From assembly GCA_019614645.1 (NCBI GenBank), contig JABWDB010000001.1, positions 20,129,501 to 20,193,500 on the forward strand: a stretch of DNA of 64,000 nucleotides. The letters run 5' to 3'. The position numbers and the translations under genes are program-made. Below, one piece after another: positions 25,507-39,328 of this stretch. The DNA comes from Stratiolaelaps scimitus. Lineage: Eukaryota > Arthropoda > Arachnida > Mesostigmata > Laelapidae. Numbering within the stretch: position 1 is the stretch's first letter; each line of letters begins with the position of its first letter. The notes beneath the pieces were generated by a model that ran no database searches, had not been told where the DNA came from, and saw only the letters and a program-made list of their open reading frames with translations.

Positions 25507-26300
25507 AAACGAGAAGCAGAGATGATCTTTGGTCTTCTCCTCTTTCAGCTGCTTCCAAGGATTCCTTTCCCTTTCCAGATGTCGTCCATCCTGTGTGCTT
25601 TGTTCCATTACTTCCGCAACATTAAACCTCGGGACGCCGCGCTCTCCAGGACCCAAGGGGCCGAGGCGAAGTCGATCGACCGACCAACCAACGAACAGAC
25701 TGACAGACGGTCCGAGCTCTCTGTGGACGAGGCTGCCTGGACAACAGCTTCGGACAGCAGGGCCAAGCAAGGGCACCGAGCAACAAAAAATGAAGAACCA
25801 GGCAAATGAACGGACAAACGACGCAAGCACGACGATGCAACGATGGCGCCCGCTGGACGCAGATCGAACAGTCGGGACGAGACACGGCTATTGCAGCGGA
25901 TTCCGCTGCTGCCCCGAATCCGCAGACTTCGAAGCTGTGGAAACGCTCGTTTCGCAGTAGCAGCAGGACAGTGCGTCCGACGTCGAAGAGGAAAATATGG
26001 AAGAAAAATATGATATGTTGCGGTGATGGTCGGGTTCTCTGTCCTCGCCGAGTTACGGATCTCTGCCTGTGTGCGTGTCTAGGTTGAGATGGGTTAGAAC
26101 GGACCCTGTCATGCCTAGGCGCATGGCGAGATCGTCGGAACGCACTATGGGTATGTACATCAAAGAGGACGTTAGAAAGGTTGGATGCGAACGTGGCAAA
26201 TAAACGGCAAGGCCAGGACAGGCAGACAATTGAGACACTCGCTGCCCCAGCAGCGCTGATGTTTAAACGGTCGAATAGAATGAGAGGCAACCATCAATTA
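25180..26300. other. GC-rich island with (GA)n tract and palindrome
   Basis: Contains a GA run at about 25468-25503 and a palindrome centred at 25350/25351 (GTACTGCAGCAG at 25338-25349 against CTGCTGCAGTAC at 25352-25363, with further partial pairing outside). Long frames exist on both strands, including 222 codons on minus at 25622-26290, but they overlap, have low-complexity composition and no domain. Possibly a promoter or 5' UTR region. Confidence 0.35.
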
Positions 26301-26619
26301 GGTAGTATTATTAGCAGCTGACTCGAAACTTGCACACTTTCGCGCAATGAAGTTCGTGTCGCTTCTCTTTGAACTCGAGATCATCAGGACACGCGAGGCG
26401 TCTGAGCGTTTCTTCATTTTCATTGTTCTGTAAATACACGTTGTTGTCACATCTAAATCTGTATTTACAACGAAAAGAAAATATCGTTCCACGAAAACTT
26501 ACGAGAAAAAAGAAAACAAAAAAATCCGTCTTCGTTGGACTGGCCGGCTAACGCTAGAATAAAAGCTAAGGCAAAGAATAAGTCAGATTAAATTAGATTG
26601 ACGACGATGCGGCTATTTG

Positions 26620-26715
26620 TCAAATAGAGCTAGAGGCCCCGACCGCTGGATGGTGTTGTTGGGCCGACAAGAAGGACGTACGGCTTAGGTTCAAATCCTG
26701 CCGGATGCGACGAAT
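26620..26715 (+). repeat. tRNA-like SINE head
   Basis: Contains a B-box-like GGTTCAAATCC near 26690-26700 followed by GATGCGACGAATATTTGGATTTCTTTATC-like sequence (split for brevity) that parallels the core of the family-1 SINE at 11346. A diverged copy with unclear ends. Confidence 0.4.
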
Positions 26716-29700
26716 ATTTGGATTTCTTTATCAACTGTCTTTATGCGTGCATCTTGCTAAGTAAGATACAGTTGAAAAATAAAGTGAAGGTGGCTCTGAC
26801 ATATCGCTACAATAGTATAATAAATATGGCGGACCTGGATTGCGCCGCACTCGAATTTGGGCGTGTCGTACGCGGTGTACGTTATTTTGCAGCAAGTATT
26901 TACACCAGCTCTTTCTGCGGTAAGATGGGAGCCAATGTACCGGATATTCTAGCAGCTGTTGAGTGTTATGCTGGAAGTCAGAGAAGAACAGCTTAAGGCA
27001 ACGGCCGCCACGACACTCGACACATTTCCGGATCTAATACGAGGTTTTAAGCCATATCATGATGTGGACTTCGTTATACCGTTACGTCTGCTGTTCGGGA
27101 TCTGGCGTTCGGAAACGTTCACACGAAACGAAAGCATGTTGACGCAGACGTTCTAGATATAATGTGTTTAGCTGCCAGCCAGCTTCTGTATCAGTCGGCG
27201 TGCCGTTGTTGGTGTTACTCTGCCCGTCGCTTAACGACCGCCCTAGAGAATGAACGACTGATTTTTTGGTAGCAGACTTACTCGCAGGGTCCCACGGTGG
27301 CGCAACTGCGCTCATGACCTTGCCTAGTTTGCTGTTGCTCTGTTTTTGCTGTAAGTCGGATAGATGGATGGACTCCTCGCCAGCGTCAAAACGAGTGCTG
27401 TGGATTGTGCTAGATAGGACTCCGCAGTCGTAAAGCAGATGCAAGAGGAACTAGCGCAAGAAATCAGCTTCGCAAGAATGGCGGTGTCGGCAACATTTCA
27501 CGCTCGGTCCCAATGCACTTCTCTCGGCTGACTTGATTGTGACGGTGTAATCAATTCCCACTGGTTTTCGTGAAGCGCCTCGGTACCAAGTTAAATAGAG
27601 GTGTCGACGTTGGGATTACCAATGAAACGCGGGCTTTCAGTATGTGTCTGACGCTAGGCTAAATCGCTGTGGTGTACTGTTACAACGAACCTGAATGAAA
27701 ATGCATAAGGAAGAAAACAGTACATAAGCATGTGACATCCCACTTATTGAAAGTTGCAAATATATAAAAATTACAACGCAGCACCAAATTATACAGACAC
27801 ACATAAAATAGATAAGAACGAAAGGAATTTCGTAATAGTCAGCTTGCCTTTAGATAAGTGCAGGTCGGAACTCCCTAAACCCACTTGTTTCACATATTCG
27901 TATCGCTCCATGGTGCGTTTTAAGTTGCATTCTACAAACTTATACTACAATGCAATCTGTGTGGAAAATCATCTACTATCGTACATCTACCGTCGCAACA
28001 ACTAGCCCTAGTTGAGGTGTACTTAAAAATTCACTTTATTTCTGGCTATGATTCCCATTCGGCTCATACTAATTAGCGCAAACGCGCAAATAAAAAGCGT
28101 ATTACAATTAGTGAACGACCGAAGCCACCCGATAGTCGCATTTGATCATATCGTGCTACAATCTCATTTGTAAAATGCTTGTTTTGATGTCGTGGCCTTC
28201 CACTCCTGCGCCGTGCTACGAGCTAATATTAATTATAATTCACTGATTGCTCAATCTACCCAAAACAAGCCTTGTCTTAAGGGGAGACCCTTCAAACAAA
28301 AGTGTTTGACATCTTTATGAAGCGTCATTATTCCTCACTTCCCGTGAAGACCCTACCGTCTTGCTGATTGCTCCGACACGTATTAGCTAATTATGACCGA
28401 GCAGAAAGTCATGTGACATCACTACTAGTCGTAGTGTTTACCGTAGTCAACGATATGCCTTGATGGCAGAACGCAATGGGATAACCCGGGAGCCAAAACC
28501 GATACTCTTATATGACAGCCAGCGTTCTCGAATTGAACGAAGTTCGGTCAGCTGACGGCCAGTCCCTCTGACGGATTCAACCGAGGGACCACTGCGCCGT
28601 GACAACAACGACGCCGACGACGTGCAATAGCGAACAAAGGCTAATTATATGGAGACATCAGTACAAATACAAAATGATATCGCTTACAGTAGAAATATAC
28701 GATAGAACAAGCACGCGGTGGTGGCGAAAAAAGAGGAGGTAGTGTAACCTCGCTGTGTAACCGATCAGACCAATCTCGGAAGCGAGAACGATCTATTCTG
28801 TTCATGTAACACGGCGAGTAGCCGGATCCATGTCCACCGTATGCTGCTTGGCAACGACGTATGATACTACCACACCCCACAACAAAACAACAACTGCAGC
28901 ATTCGAATATAACGATAACGCTTATGTTGTGCCGGTGTTCACGGAATTTCGATTGTAATTCATTGCGTAGGCTTATAGCATGATTTAGTCTATGTTAATC
29001 ATTATCATGAGGATAATGTTTTTAGTTCCTGTTTTTAGTTCAATCATTATACGTTGCAGTTCGAGGACAGCTTGCAAATCATATGTGGACGAATTGAGCC
29101 TTCTGGCAAGGTTCTATTCCAAAAGATGAGAGTAGCTATTATATAAATCCCAGTTCGTAATTGCCCTATAATGCGTCGATTTAGTCACTTATTATATTTG
29201 TCGATTGGGTTAGGAAAGTGTGCATCGGTTTTGCCCCACACAAGCAAAGTTGTATAATATCAAATCATTATAATGAACAATTATAATAAGCTGAACAAAG
29301 CTCAAATTACGAATACCGCTGGAAAGCTTGTAATTGTAAATCGATTCGACGTAAAAATGAGCTCATTGCGTTGAAATCCTGGTCGGATATTTATCTGCTT
29401 CGCTTTTACTAATATCATATCTGTCTTCGAGATAAATTTATTCCGGACTTTTATTCAATTCAAGTCAAGGTCACCTTTATTGCACTAGGCGGTGAGGTGC
29501 AAAATTCATTCACAGGTTCCTAACATATCCACATCTCATTCATTACATGTTTTACTACGTTATGTATTTTGCTAACCGATAATAGATAAAATTAATAGGT
29601 AGTTTAGATTCGTTAGTAGTAGTTATGCTTACTAGTAGTAGTGCTACCACCTGCTGTCATAGAAGGGAGACCGTTGAGGGTCAGCTACAAAACAAACAAC

Positions 29701-30119
29701 GAATTGCTTACAACTAAAAAGCACGTGAGAGGTACGTGGGAGGGATAACGGAGTCGATTATCCAGTTTTTCTCACGTGTGTCTGATTCGATTCGAGTGCC
29801 CAGTTCGTTGGGAAGTGACGTAGTCACGTTAACGTAGCCCACAAGCTATCCGACTCGAATAAGGTTATTAACCACCGCCTGCTAATTGCCGTTCAGACGC
29901 TCTTTCTTCCGGACAAAGACACGACGTCGCTTATGTGTTTTAGACCAGAGTTGAACTGAACACTTCAACAGTGCGGCGGTTTTTGTCGGCGTGGCTCGAA
30001 TTAATTTCACGTTTGACTGAACTTTTCAGCTTGGTCTTCAACCGAGCTGAATCGAAGGCGTTGAAACCTTGCTTGTATCGAGCAGTGTGACTTGTCGGTT
30101 AGGCTAGGGCGCACAGACG
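26716..30119. other. Mostly non-coding stretch
   Basis: A plus-strand frame at 26826-26996 beginning MADLDCAALEFGRVVRG is protein-like but has no splice context. The remainder is AT-rich with no supportable gene. Confidence 0.4.
27282..27315 (-). CDS. Candidate short first coding exon
   Basis: On the minus strand ATG at 27315 sits in a fair initiation context and gives MSAVAPPWDPA before a strong donor GTAAGT at phase 1. The frame is open both upstream and through the donor (120 codons at 27082-27444), so it could also be a chance frame. No continuing exon was found at lower coordinates. Confidence 0.2.
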
Positions 30120-30819
30120 AACATGACGGGTCCGCAAAGGGGTCATTGGGGGTCCTTCGAGCAGTTAGGCTTGCTGTTCCAGAGCATTGGAACGGGACAT
30201 ACGTCTGATGGGATGGGGGAGATTTGCTTGAAGCAAAGTGAGTGCAGTCGTCGCTGCCGCCGGAGCCAAAGCACGGAGTATGTATGTTCGGGTACGCTCG
30301 TGTCGATCGCACACAAACAACTTGCTAATGAAGTCGTTAATTGAAAGCGTCCGAGCCTCTCTGTAATTGTCATGTTACGGGGAGACGTGAGAAGGACAGA
30401 TTTGATGCGGAAGAGCCTAGCTGCTTCATCGTCATCGACAGCTGAGCGATGCATGAGATGAGTTTGAATCGCTCTTGTAGAGACAGTCGAGACTAATTGA
30501 AAATGTGCCCAGTTGAACGGGGCTGACGAAGGGGATACGCTGCCCCACAATGTCCTCATTGCACTCTACGGCGTTCACCACTTATGCTCCGTAATTTCGT
30601 TGTCTCGGAGAGGTGCAGGTGCTAATCGGTTTGCGGATGCGTCTCAAACATTTTTGGGTTCGTAACTGTGCGGGGCAGACGGAAAACAGATGGTCTACTT
30701 TTTCTTGTGTTTACTCAACTAATGAGCTGGATACCTTTCAGAATATTTTCGAATACGCAGGGATAGCTCTGAAGAGCGGCCAGAGGGTGGGTTAGTATAA
30801 CGCTGTTGAATACGCTGAA

Positions 30820-30970
30820 TGTTGAATATGTTGGACTCAGCTACTTTACTATTGTTGAGTAACTTCGTTGCTGAACGACTGACTCACAGCACAAAGGGAG
30901 TCGTAACATTCTGGAACACAGCGGGGCGGCGGGAGGTTAACGATACCATCAAACAGTTCTGTCTTATCGA
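30820..30970 (+). pseudogene. Possible LINE C-terminal relic
   Basis: The plus frame near 30870-30965 reads LTHSTKGVVTFWNTAGRR followed by VNDTIKQF, which loosely follows the W-N-x-L/A-P...V...F pattern at the C-terminus of non-LTR retrotransposon polyproteins. Short and diverged; low certainty. Confidence 0.2.
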
Positions 30971-31320
30971 GTATTCTGTGAGGCGAGTGACAACATTACA
31001 AAGTGTTTTGTACAGACAACATAGTAAATTGACCTTTCATGATAACGTTTAGTGATATGAACGATGTGGTGAAACAGCACTATTTTAGATAGACGCTCAT
31101 TAGTAAAATGTAACCCAATTGCTTTCCGTATAGTGTCATAAACAATGAACACATGTTGTTATGTGGGCGATGAGGCGTTGCAATATCGCGATAGGCGTTG
31201 CAAAGAAAACCAACTTGTATTTTGTATCCGCCCTTGAATACTGGCCAATGCAAATATTGTCAATTGCAAATATTGAATACTTATGAAATTTGTCAACGTT
31301 AAGGCCAATCGAACCGAGTT

Positions 31321-31323
31321 TGA

Positions 31324-31354
<31 letters not shown>

Positions 31355-31356
31355 GT
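31321..31356. repeat. (CT)n microsatellite
   Basis: An interrupted CT run of about 35 bp, read directly. Confidence 0.85.
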
Positions 31357-31624
31357 GCACGAATTGTATGTAACATTTTAGCCAGCCATTAGCAACAATA
31401 TCACGCATTTGTATTTGCTCTTGAGCGTTTGTGTTGTCGTATCAGTGGCTGCCTTATATATAAATAATATACATATATCTATAGGTCTGTTCGTTGATTG
31501 AGCCACATCACTTCTCTTTTTTATTTCTCTTACCTGAATCTCAGCGGACTTTCCATGGCCGGCCTCGGTAATAATGATGGTGCTGGTCATACGTTCTCCA
31601 ACAGACCCATATGATGACAGGGTA

Positions 31625-31700
31625 ATGTTAGCCATATTCCAGCCAAAGCGCGCTTTCAGGGGATCGAACCGGCAATCACAAATTGTGGTTATGCTGTTCG
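31625..31700 (-). repeat. tRNA-like SINE head or tRNA pseudogene
   Basis: The minus strand has GGTTCGATCCCC (near plus 31660-31671), a near-perfect B box, with tRNA-like sequence upstream. No convincing cloverleaf with paired acceptor ends was found. Confidence 0.35.
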
Positions 31701-31813
31701 TAGTTCCCATGGCAACAGCACTCAACTAGATGCGTATTAGCCACTCAGGCCACGCCGTCACAGATCACCTCTCTGCTACCACTATCACGATATTACCTCT
31801 ACAACTATTATTA

Positions 31814-31942
31814 ATGATGCTGCTGCTGCTGCTGCTGCTGGCTCCTGTTTCTGCCGTTGCTTACGCTATCGTCTGCGCTTCGGTTGGCCACTGCTGGCAG
31901 AACGTAGCTTTCGCTGTGTGCTTGTCTTCGGGCCGCGAACAA
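31814..31942 (+). CDS. Candidate exon with CTG-repeat signal-like leader
   Basis: ATG at 31814 opens MMLLLLLLLAPVSAVAYAIV, the Leu run being encoded by a (CTG)n repeat, and continues for 43 codons to a possible donor (CAA then GTGAGC) at phase 0. It resembles a signal peptide, but a CTG repeat can create such a frame by chance and no partner exon was found. Confidence 0.2.
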
Positions 31943-33399
31943 GTGAGCCATTGCCCTGGAGGGCTCATCACGGCTCTGAGCTCGCGCAAACATCGGCTCT
32001 CAGCCGATAACGAGCCGTGCTAGTCGCCGGCCGAGTCACGACGATGTGGGCAAAGCTCACACACTCAGGCGCTGTAGGGATCTAGGATCGAAAAAAAGAA
32101 GCAAAAGATAGGATCCTCTGTCTGAGATGGACTTGATGGACGTGGTCGTTGGGGTTGGCGAGGGACCCCTCTGCCGCCTCGGTCGCTCACTGCCGTAAGG
32201 CCCCACTGGCAGCTTCCTTTTCTGACAGATTCCTATACGCGGACAGGCGAAGCCAAACTCGACCCAGTCCTGCTCTCTAGCCGATGCGATTGCCCCACTA
32301 CGCAACCCCTTTAGCATCCCAATTCTTCTCTTACGAACTTTCTCGTAGGCTTTGTCCTGAGCTCCCTCTCTGTTAATGATTCACGACGAGCCAACACCGA
32401 CGAGGTCACTGCAGAAGAATCAAGAAGACTTCGAGAACCGGAAGGTCAGAGGAGGGAAAGATCCAAAGGAAAACCTCCCGTACTATGTGTGCGCTATGAC
32501 AAACTCCGCATAATAACAGCCGCGGTGAGCGGATACAGTACACAATCGAGCATGCTAAACAATCCTCATATAGGTACATAATATATATCTAGGTTAAACG
32601 TCCACGCTACTATACTTCATAGTTCAAGTGCTATTCGCTTAGTTCGCTGTCCGAGCGATCCACTCGAACGGTAAGAGGCCTATCGGAGCTAAGTATCATG
32701 TGCATGCGTAAGTATCGATTCTTTGTAGTATGAAACATACATTTGGCTGAGTCAGCATCATAGACACGATATAGGCAATTTGAGGTAAGTAGAACCGCAA
32801 TTTTTTAAAATACATTTCGTATCATTTCTTTCCGAGGTTGCCGTGCAGGTGTTGTTAAATGCACGCGGTTTTTGTAGACGTATCTACTGTCGATGCCTGC
32901 AACGTGGCATATAAGAGAACCTGAATGACAAAAAAAACCTTTAATTCTACCCAAGAGTACAATCGGACGGGATAACAATGCAGTTGCGAAATAACAGATT
33001 CGGTTTTTCATAAAAAAAAAGCCACATGCCTGAGATAGAGCCAACAACATTAGGAGATCATTCCGTGTCTGTTGGTAGCCCTGCATTAGATGTTTAGGAC
33101 ACCCCGTCATGAACAACGCTGCACATGCGTACATATTCACTGAGGCGCAACTATCCAACCAAGGTATCCTAGGTTCGCCGCTTTTCGTGTGCGACTTTCC
33201 TGCTCATTGAAAGCCTTGTACTTCTTCACGACTTGGGATCCCTTTTGTACTCGACTCTTGACTCATCCAAAATTAACTGATCTATACAGAAAACATAATC
33301 GTAATTATTCTCAATGCGTACGAATTGTACAGAAAACCCAAACTGTGCATATGATTCCGGCGAGATTTTCATTCACCAGCCCCACGCCACCATATTGTG

Positions 33400-34430
33400 G
33401 TCTAGCGAACAACGGTGACCAGAAAACACAGTGCGCCACAGCGCTGTTACGGGTCCTTCGTGTCTGTCGGCGGCAGCGGCCCCCGCGACGATGGCCGCCG
33501 CGGTAAAAACGGAAATAAGAAAGGACGACTCCCGCTACGACTTTTCGTCGTTCGACGCCGAGCCGGAATGAGAACGCGAACTCAGGAGAGAGCCACGAGA
33601 AAGGAACGGAAGGATGGGGAAAGAGCAGCAGAATGGCGAACCTGGCAGCGCATGCACACGAAACTCTTCAAAGGAGCCGGTAGCCGCGCCGCCGATAGGG
33701 TGGCAGCAGTGGCGGGCGCTCGGCGAGCAAAAAGTTGTTCGCCCTGGGGCCACTGCAACGAAGCCACGAGAAATACAAGAAGAAGAAGAAGAAGAAGCTG
33801 GCGAACCCACTGAACTTCCTCGCCCTTGCACTCGCAACCTGTCTAAGTACCTATATGTCCGCTCCCTGCTGCCCCCCTTGGTGCCCAACTTAGCCCAACT
33901 CGACCCCAACATATCGAGTTGCCGATATCGCCGATGAGGCGCGGCAGACCATCGAGCATATGCACTATGAAGGAAGAATGGCGAGCGGTAAGGAAGGTCG
34001 GAGCTTGAGACTAGCATAGCACTACTCTTGCCATGCTATGCTGGAATGAGTGGCTGTTACCCTCGCATTCATCTGAAGTTCTCGACAATCTGCTGACGGA
34101 CGGACGGACAGACTGACTGCTAGCTCAAAGGCGGCTAGTATCTGATTGGATCGAACGGAAAACTAGGAGTTTACCCCTAGGCGGTATCATAGCCGCGATT
34201 CGCCCGCACCCAATGAGAGACCGAGAGCCGCCGCGGCCAGACAAGAGGCTCTACTAGCAAAACGGCACACAGCGACCACTAGCAAGCTAGCTAAAACAGG
34301 GGTGACCCAGACAGCCGTCGAAAAAAATCGATCATGGCGAACGAGAAGGGATACCCCTATTCGCGAACCGAACGAATGAAGCTGGCGGACGGGTGGACGG
34401 TCGGGCGGTGCTCTGCTCAGTGACAACAGA
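33400..34430. other. GC-rich island with open frames
   Basis: Several overlapping frames. The most protein-like is plus 33614-33937 (107 residues), with a Glu run encoded by (GAA)n at about 33776-33795, but it lacks splice context or a domain. A possible promoter or UTR region; no CDS assigned. Confidence 0.3.
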
Positions 34431-36197
34431 AAAAAAACTTGTCCTACCGATCTTAATGAGCAACGGCAGAGGTATTTGGAATTTGATGGGGCGAAACCTA
34501 TTGATTTATTAAAGCAAAGTCGAAATTTTAAAACAAGAACTGCGATGTGTTGGAGCAGCTTATTTGCCGAGGGGTGTTCAAGAATCTTATGGTAAGATGG
34601 ACTTTCTTTGGAATTGCATGTTAATGGCGTGTTAAGAAAACCGAACGTGCATGCTAACAGAATTGAACTGTACGGGAACAGCAAGGGCAATTCTGACGAA
34701 TTAGAAGATGAACGAACTTGTTGCTGCACAACGGACACTGTTTTGACTGATCAATGTAGATGCATTAAATCGTTTACAACAATATAGTCTGTTCTATAAG
34801 CCCAGACAGTCATATGCTTTGTGGAAAAATAGCCATTTGGGAAAATAGCCAAGCTGACATGGGAAAATGCGTGTCGGTGTAATGTATGGAATCTTTTTGG
34901 ACTTTTATTTCGCGTGACTACTTAAAATAGATGCATAAAGTTTTTAATCTCTCGTCATAATGGCGTGGTAAAAGCTGTCTATGACAGATAGCTTGTGTTC
35001 ACTTACTAAGTCCGTAAAGACCATGTTGACACCCTCTTTATATATATCCATACAAACTTTCAAACTGGTGCTGACCAAAATGAATCAAAGCTCGGTTCGG
35101 CCTTTCGAACATCCTAGTCAACGATCTTTTTGATCGACTGAAGAAAGTACACACCGAGAAAGATATCAAATGCTACACATTCCCTTATAAGCTATTGTAT
35201 GGCTGAGAACGCGTTGGAGTCTCGAGGGAGAGGGAGCCAATTCTGTTCCATCCTCAGTATGGAAGTTTGGCGGCGCACTCGACTGGCAATTCATTCAAAG
35301 CTCATTCGTGGCCAAAGGGACAGTTGAAATCTACTGAGAATAATAATCAATAATGGGCTTTCGTTTCCGGCTGAGAAGTTCTTGTTCCATGAGACTTCTC
35401 TCGGTACTCAGTGCCCACATGGCCTACGCAATACCAAAGGAAATATCGGAAGGGGAGAAAAATCCACACCTCCCTGAGGCCACGGCAGGATTTGAGCGAG
35501 GCAACCTGGGACATACCCCAATGCTAGTCTTTATTTATCCAAGCTGTGTGCCTATGTACTGCGACGTTGCCGCCTTAGCTATCGCGGGAACCGGCGATCA
35601 GTATTCAATAATATTCTATAAGCATTCGAGAGCCTTTAGCTCAGCTAAAACTCGAATGTCAGGTTTTCCAGTCGGTTGGTGGCGGTTCAAGTCGTCTAAA
35701 CAAAATCACAAAATCTCTCAAAGCACTATCACGGCGCTACAAAACGAAACGTAGACATTTGACGAGTATTTTTAGTTAACCTTTATTAGATGATGTTCAA
35801 CTCAAGGTTCTGCGGAGGTTAGAACCAATACTGAGCGCGTTGGAGTTCTCGCCTCCGCTGAGTTCAAATGCACCTCACGTCCCCGCATTCCGCAGGCCAC
35901 CGACGGATTTGTGCTCACTCGTAATTCGCCCATTGGCTCATAATGCATCGTGCACTTCATGTTAAGATTTCTAAGCTTCGCGGGTACTGAGCTGAAAGTC
36001 TACGCATAAATATAGGACGACCTCTATGTCGTATGCGCCGACTGATCCGTAAACGAAGGAATGCCGTCAACTCATACGGGCTTGGCGTATGCGTCACCAA
36101 TAGTTCTGTCATAGCTCGGTAGTTTTACTAGCAGCCCACCAGTAGCTCATAGAAAACGAAGCTATCGCCGACCGCTCGATCGAATCAGTCGAGAGAT
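34431..36197. other. Non-coding stretch upstream of the kinase gene
   Basis: A 133-codon frame at 35353-35754 has no domain. This is presumably where the promoter and 5' UTR of the kinase gene lie, but no core promoter element could be fixed. Confidence 0.35.
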
Positions 36198-39100
36198 ATG
36201 CCTCAGCCGATGTTGACGGAGGGCATACCACAGGACGGTACGTATTATTAGTTCTATGCGTAAACGTCTGGAACAATGCGGGCTCCTATTCGGAAGAATC
36301 GAGAGGCTTTTCTTTTTGTTCGTGTATGAGTGCCTCGTTACTCAGCACTTGACAATTTCGTCTCATACTTTGTTCGCCGATTGCCGGCTGAAAATTATTT
36401 CTCAATAAGGATATGCGTACGTAGTGGCTTTACATCACGTCAACGTTGATCGATTTAGCTTCTGGCAGCTGGCAAGTTGTCGTAAGCAAATCGATCATAA
36501 AGAATTAATTGTGACGCGTATACGTCGGCTCCGTTCGATTTTGTTTCTCGGAGGCTCTCAAGCCATCAACTACGGGTTTGCTGAGAAGTTTATTGAAACT
36601 TCTCAGCTTCTCTTAGTCTGTTAATTTCATTGCACGTGGCTTCGTTGGCGCGCTCCATGGGTATGCCAAAGAGCCATTATAGCTGTTTACCAGACGTTAT
36701 TTTACGTTAATTTGTACACTTGTTTCCGGGAACTTCGCCCGATAGTACTTCCATTTATAGAGGTAGTCAGATCTGTCACGTAATTGACCTTATAAGCGGG
36801 ATACTTTGCTGGTAAATGGCGGATTATGACATAACATGGCGCATTCTAGATGCAACTCAGCTATTGTAATGGCGGTATTTGTTATAAACCGAAATCATGT
36901 ATTATATATATATATATATATTATTTATGCAACGATTATATATATATATATATTCATATCTTTGCGTAACTGGCAATGTATTTAGTATTTTTGTGCGCGT
37001 ATCCAGACCATGATAACACAATCGTTTAACGACTGAACGCATATCAAGCTAAAATAGGTCGCCTTTTGTTACATTCCAGCTGCGTCGCCTCTACAGTCTC
37101 TCCCAAATGTCTCATCAGGTAGGGCCTGGGCCTGCAGACCTTCGAAGCATGTATTACACTTGCCAAGGATGAGAGTGTTTTGTCAACTTTCCTTGATTGC
37201 CCAGTTTGCTGGCAAACATGAGAGGCCAATTACGTGTTCTCTAATACTATCAGTATCCACCGTGATTACCATTGTTTAGTTATTAATGTGAATTATGATT
37301 GTTCTTATCAACAATTTCAGATGCCGAGCTTGAAAGGGAGTGGGAAATTTTGGGTGTACTCGGCCCCCTTACAGCAAGTAAAAGATCTGCCGCTCTCTTG
37401 TTGGTCATAAACTTCATGCCTAGGTGAGCTCGCCGGCCTCTGGTCACGAATGTTAAACCTTGACAAAACCCTTTTGAGATAGCGTATACCAAATCAAACC
37501 TGTTTTTATTCTTTCTTTTTCCCCAGTGTTGCAAATATCAGTTCTCTATATCAGCAGAATATAACCTCTCAGTATTGCCGGGAGAGATACTAAAATTGGA
37601 TCATCCATAGAACCTAATTAATATTTTAAACGATTTGCGGGTCCTCTATTCGGCGATTTGTTCTTCAACGCATGCGCTTCAATGTTAATATTACAATTAC
37701 AAATACACTACAAGCGCAAAAAACGAGCTGGCTTTCGTATACGTTTGCATTGTTTCTCTCCACAGGGTGTTGCACTCTTGTACAGCCATGCTGCGGGCTT
37801 TCATTCCGATGGTTAACAAAGTTCAGCTGGATGAAACACCGCGACAGTTTTTTGTCAAGGAACAAAGTCATCTGACTGCATTGCGTCTTCTCGGCGACCT
37901 CAGAAAGTAGGCAGCGACGGCCACCATTTACTTTGTAATACAGTAGACGTATTTATTACAATGTGATGCTTGCTAACCAGGGTGATTTTCGCCAAATATT
38001 ATAGTGTTCGCCTTTTCGTGAGGCAAGGCAAGCAAGTTTGACAGTATCGATTAGCATTGATGGAGTTAGGCATGAGAGACGTCAAAAACAGTGAGACCAA
38101 TGGGTGAATCAGTGATTGTTATTATTATTGGATGTACGCTTCCAGGCTAAAGTTGGACTGTCGCTCGCTGGACAAATCGCTAGAGAACCTGGTGGCCTTA
38201 CAGGAGTACGTCACAATCGACGCACCGATTGCTGCCAAAGAGGTAATAGACTCAGGGTCTGCTTGTCCAACTAGCTCTTGCAAGTGCGAGTGTTGTCTCG
38301 GAATTGCCGACGACCCACACCAAATATTCTGACATATTCCAGATTCTTCGAATGTTCTGCCCACGGAGGGTGTACGCAATATATGCAACTGAACCGTTTG
38401 TCTTTTGCTGTTGCGGTATGTTCCTTGTAGGCCGTGTGCGGGCACGTGGTTCGACTCTCATTGTGTGTAGCCGAGCTGCAAGAATGGCTTTCGCGCTTGG
38501 CAAATGAGATTCCCATCGACTGGGAAGCAGTGACTAGCCACACACTGAGCTGTTTTCGTAATGATACTCCGAATGGTGAAAATCATAGAGCACAGTACAG
38601 CCCTATCTCTGACCCCTCGGAATTGGTTGTCCGACTCAGTGACTTTCAAATCAGCAAGCTTATAGGTAAGTACGTGGTACGCGGTGCTAATGCTGGTTTT
38701 CTCGTAGGATGTCATCGCATAGACATTGGCTTTTACACCCTCTGCTAGTTGCTCTTTCATTGTGCAAATTTCATCAATCTCTAATCATTTTTGACCCACG
38801 GTGGGGTTGGCTACTTGGAAAGGATTTGTAGTAAAATACCCATATGAAATATTTGGCCTCGTACCCGAGAGTTCACTCGAACCTGACGTAGCCAGATAAA
38901 TGTCCCTGTAAATCGGTTATACAAGTTTAGGCCAAGGCTTCATCTTGAGGTGAAGGTAGGTCCTAAGGAAGCGTTTAATAAGTGATCTGTGCCTACCGTA
39001 TCCAATTCACATTAGGCGCGGGAGGATTCGGGATGACTCAAAAGGCCACCATTGGCGACATCGAAATGATCATAAAGTTCGTTCCATCTAACAAGGTTGG

Positions 39101-39291
39101 TGTATTCAACAATAAGAAACATGCCATAGAGACAAAAGTCGTAGGCGATAGCTTCTAATTCGTCATCCTCAGTGTTTTCATAATATATATTAGGAAATTA
39201 CGATAAAGCTTTATTTGTTTATTAAAGGAATGTTAATGTTAATGTTATTAATTAATTAATGCTAATGTTCTTGTTAGTGTCCCCAGGGTTC

Positions 39292-39328
<37 letters not shown>

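Noticed and set aside
25622..26290. 222-codon minus-strand open frame
   Set aside because: It lies in a GC-rich island where several frames on both strands are open, shows no domain, and its residue mix is typical of translated GC-rich non-coding DNA.
34187..34738. 183-codon minus frame
   Set aside because: No domain and no coherent splice sites; part lies in a GC-rich island.
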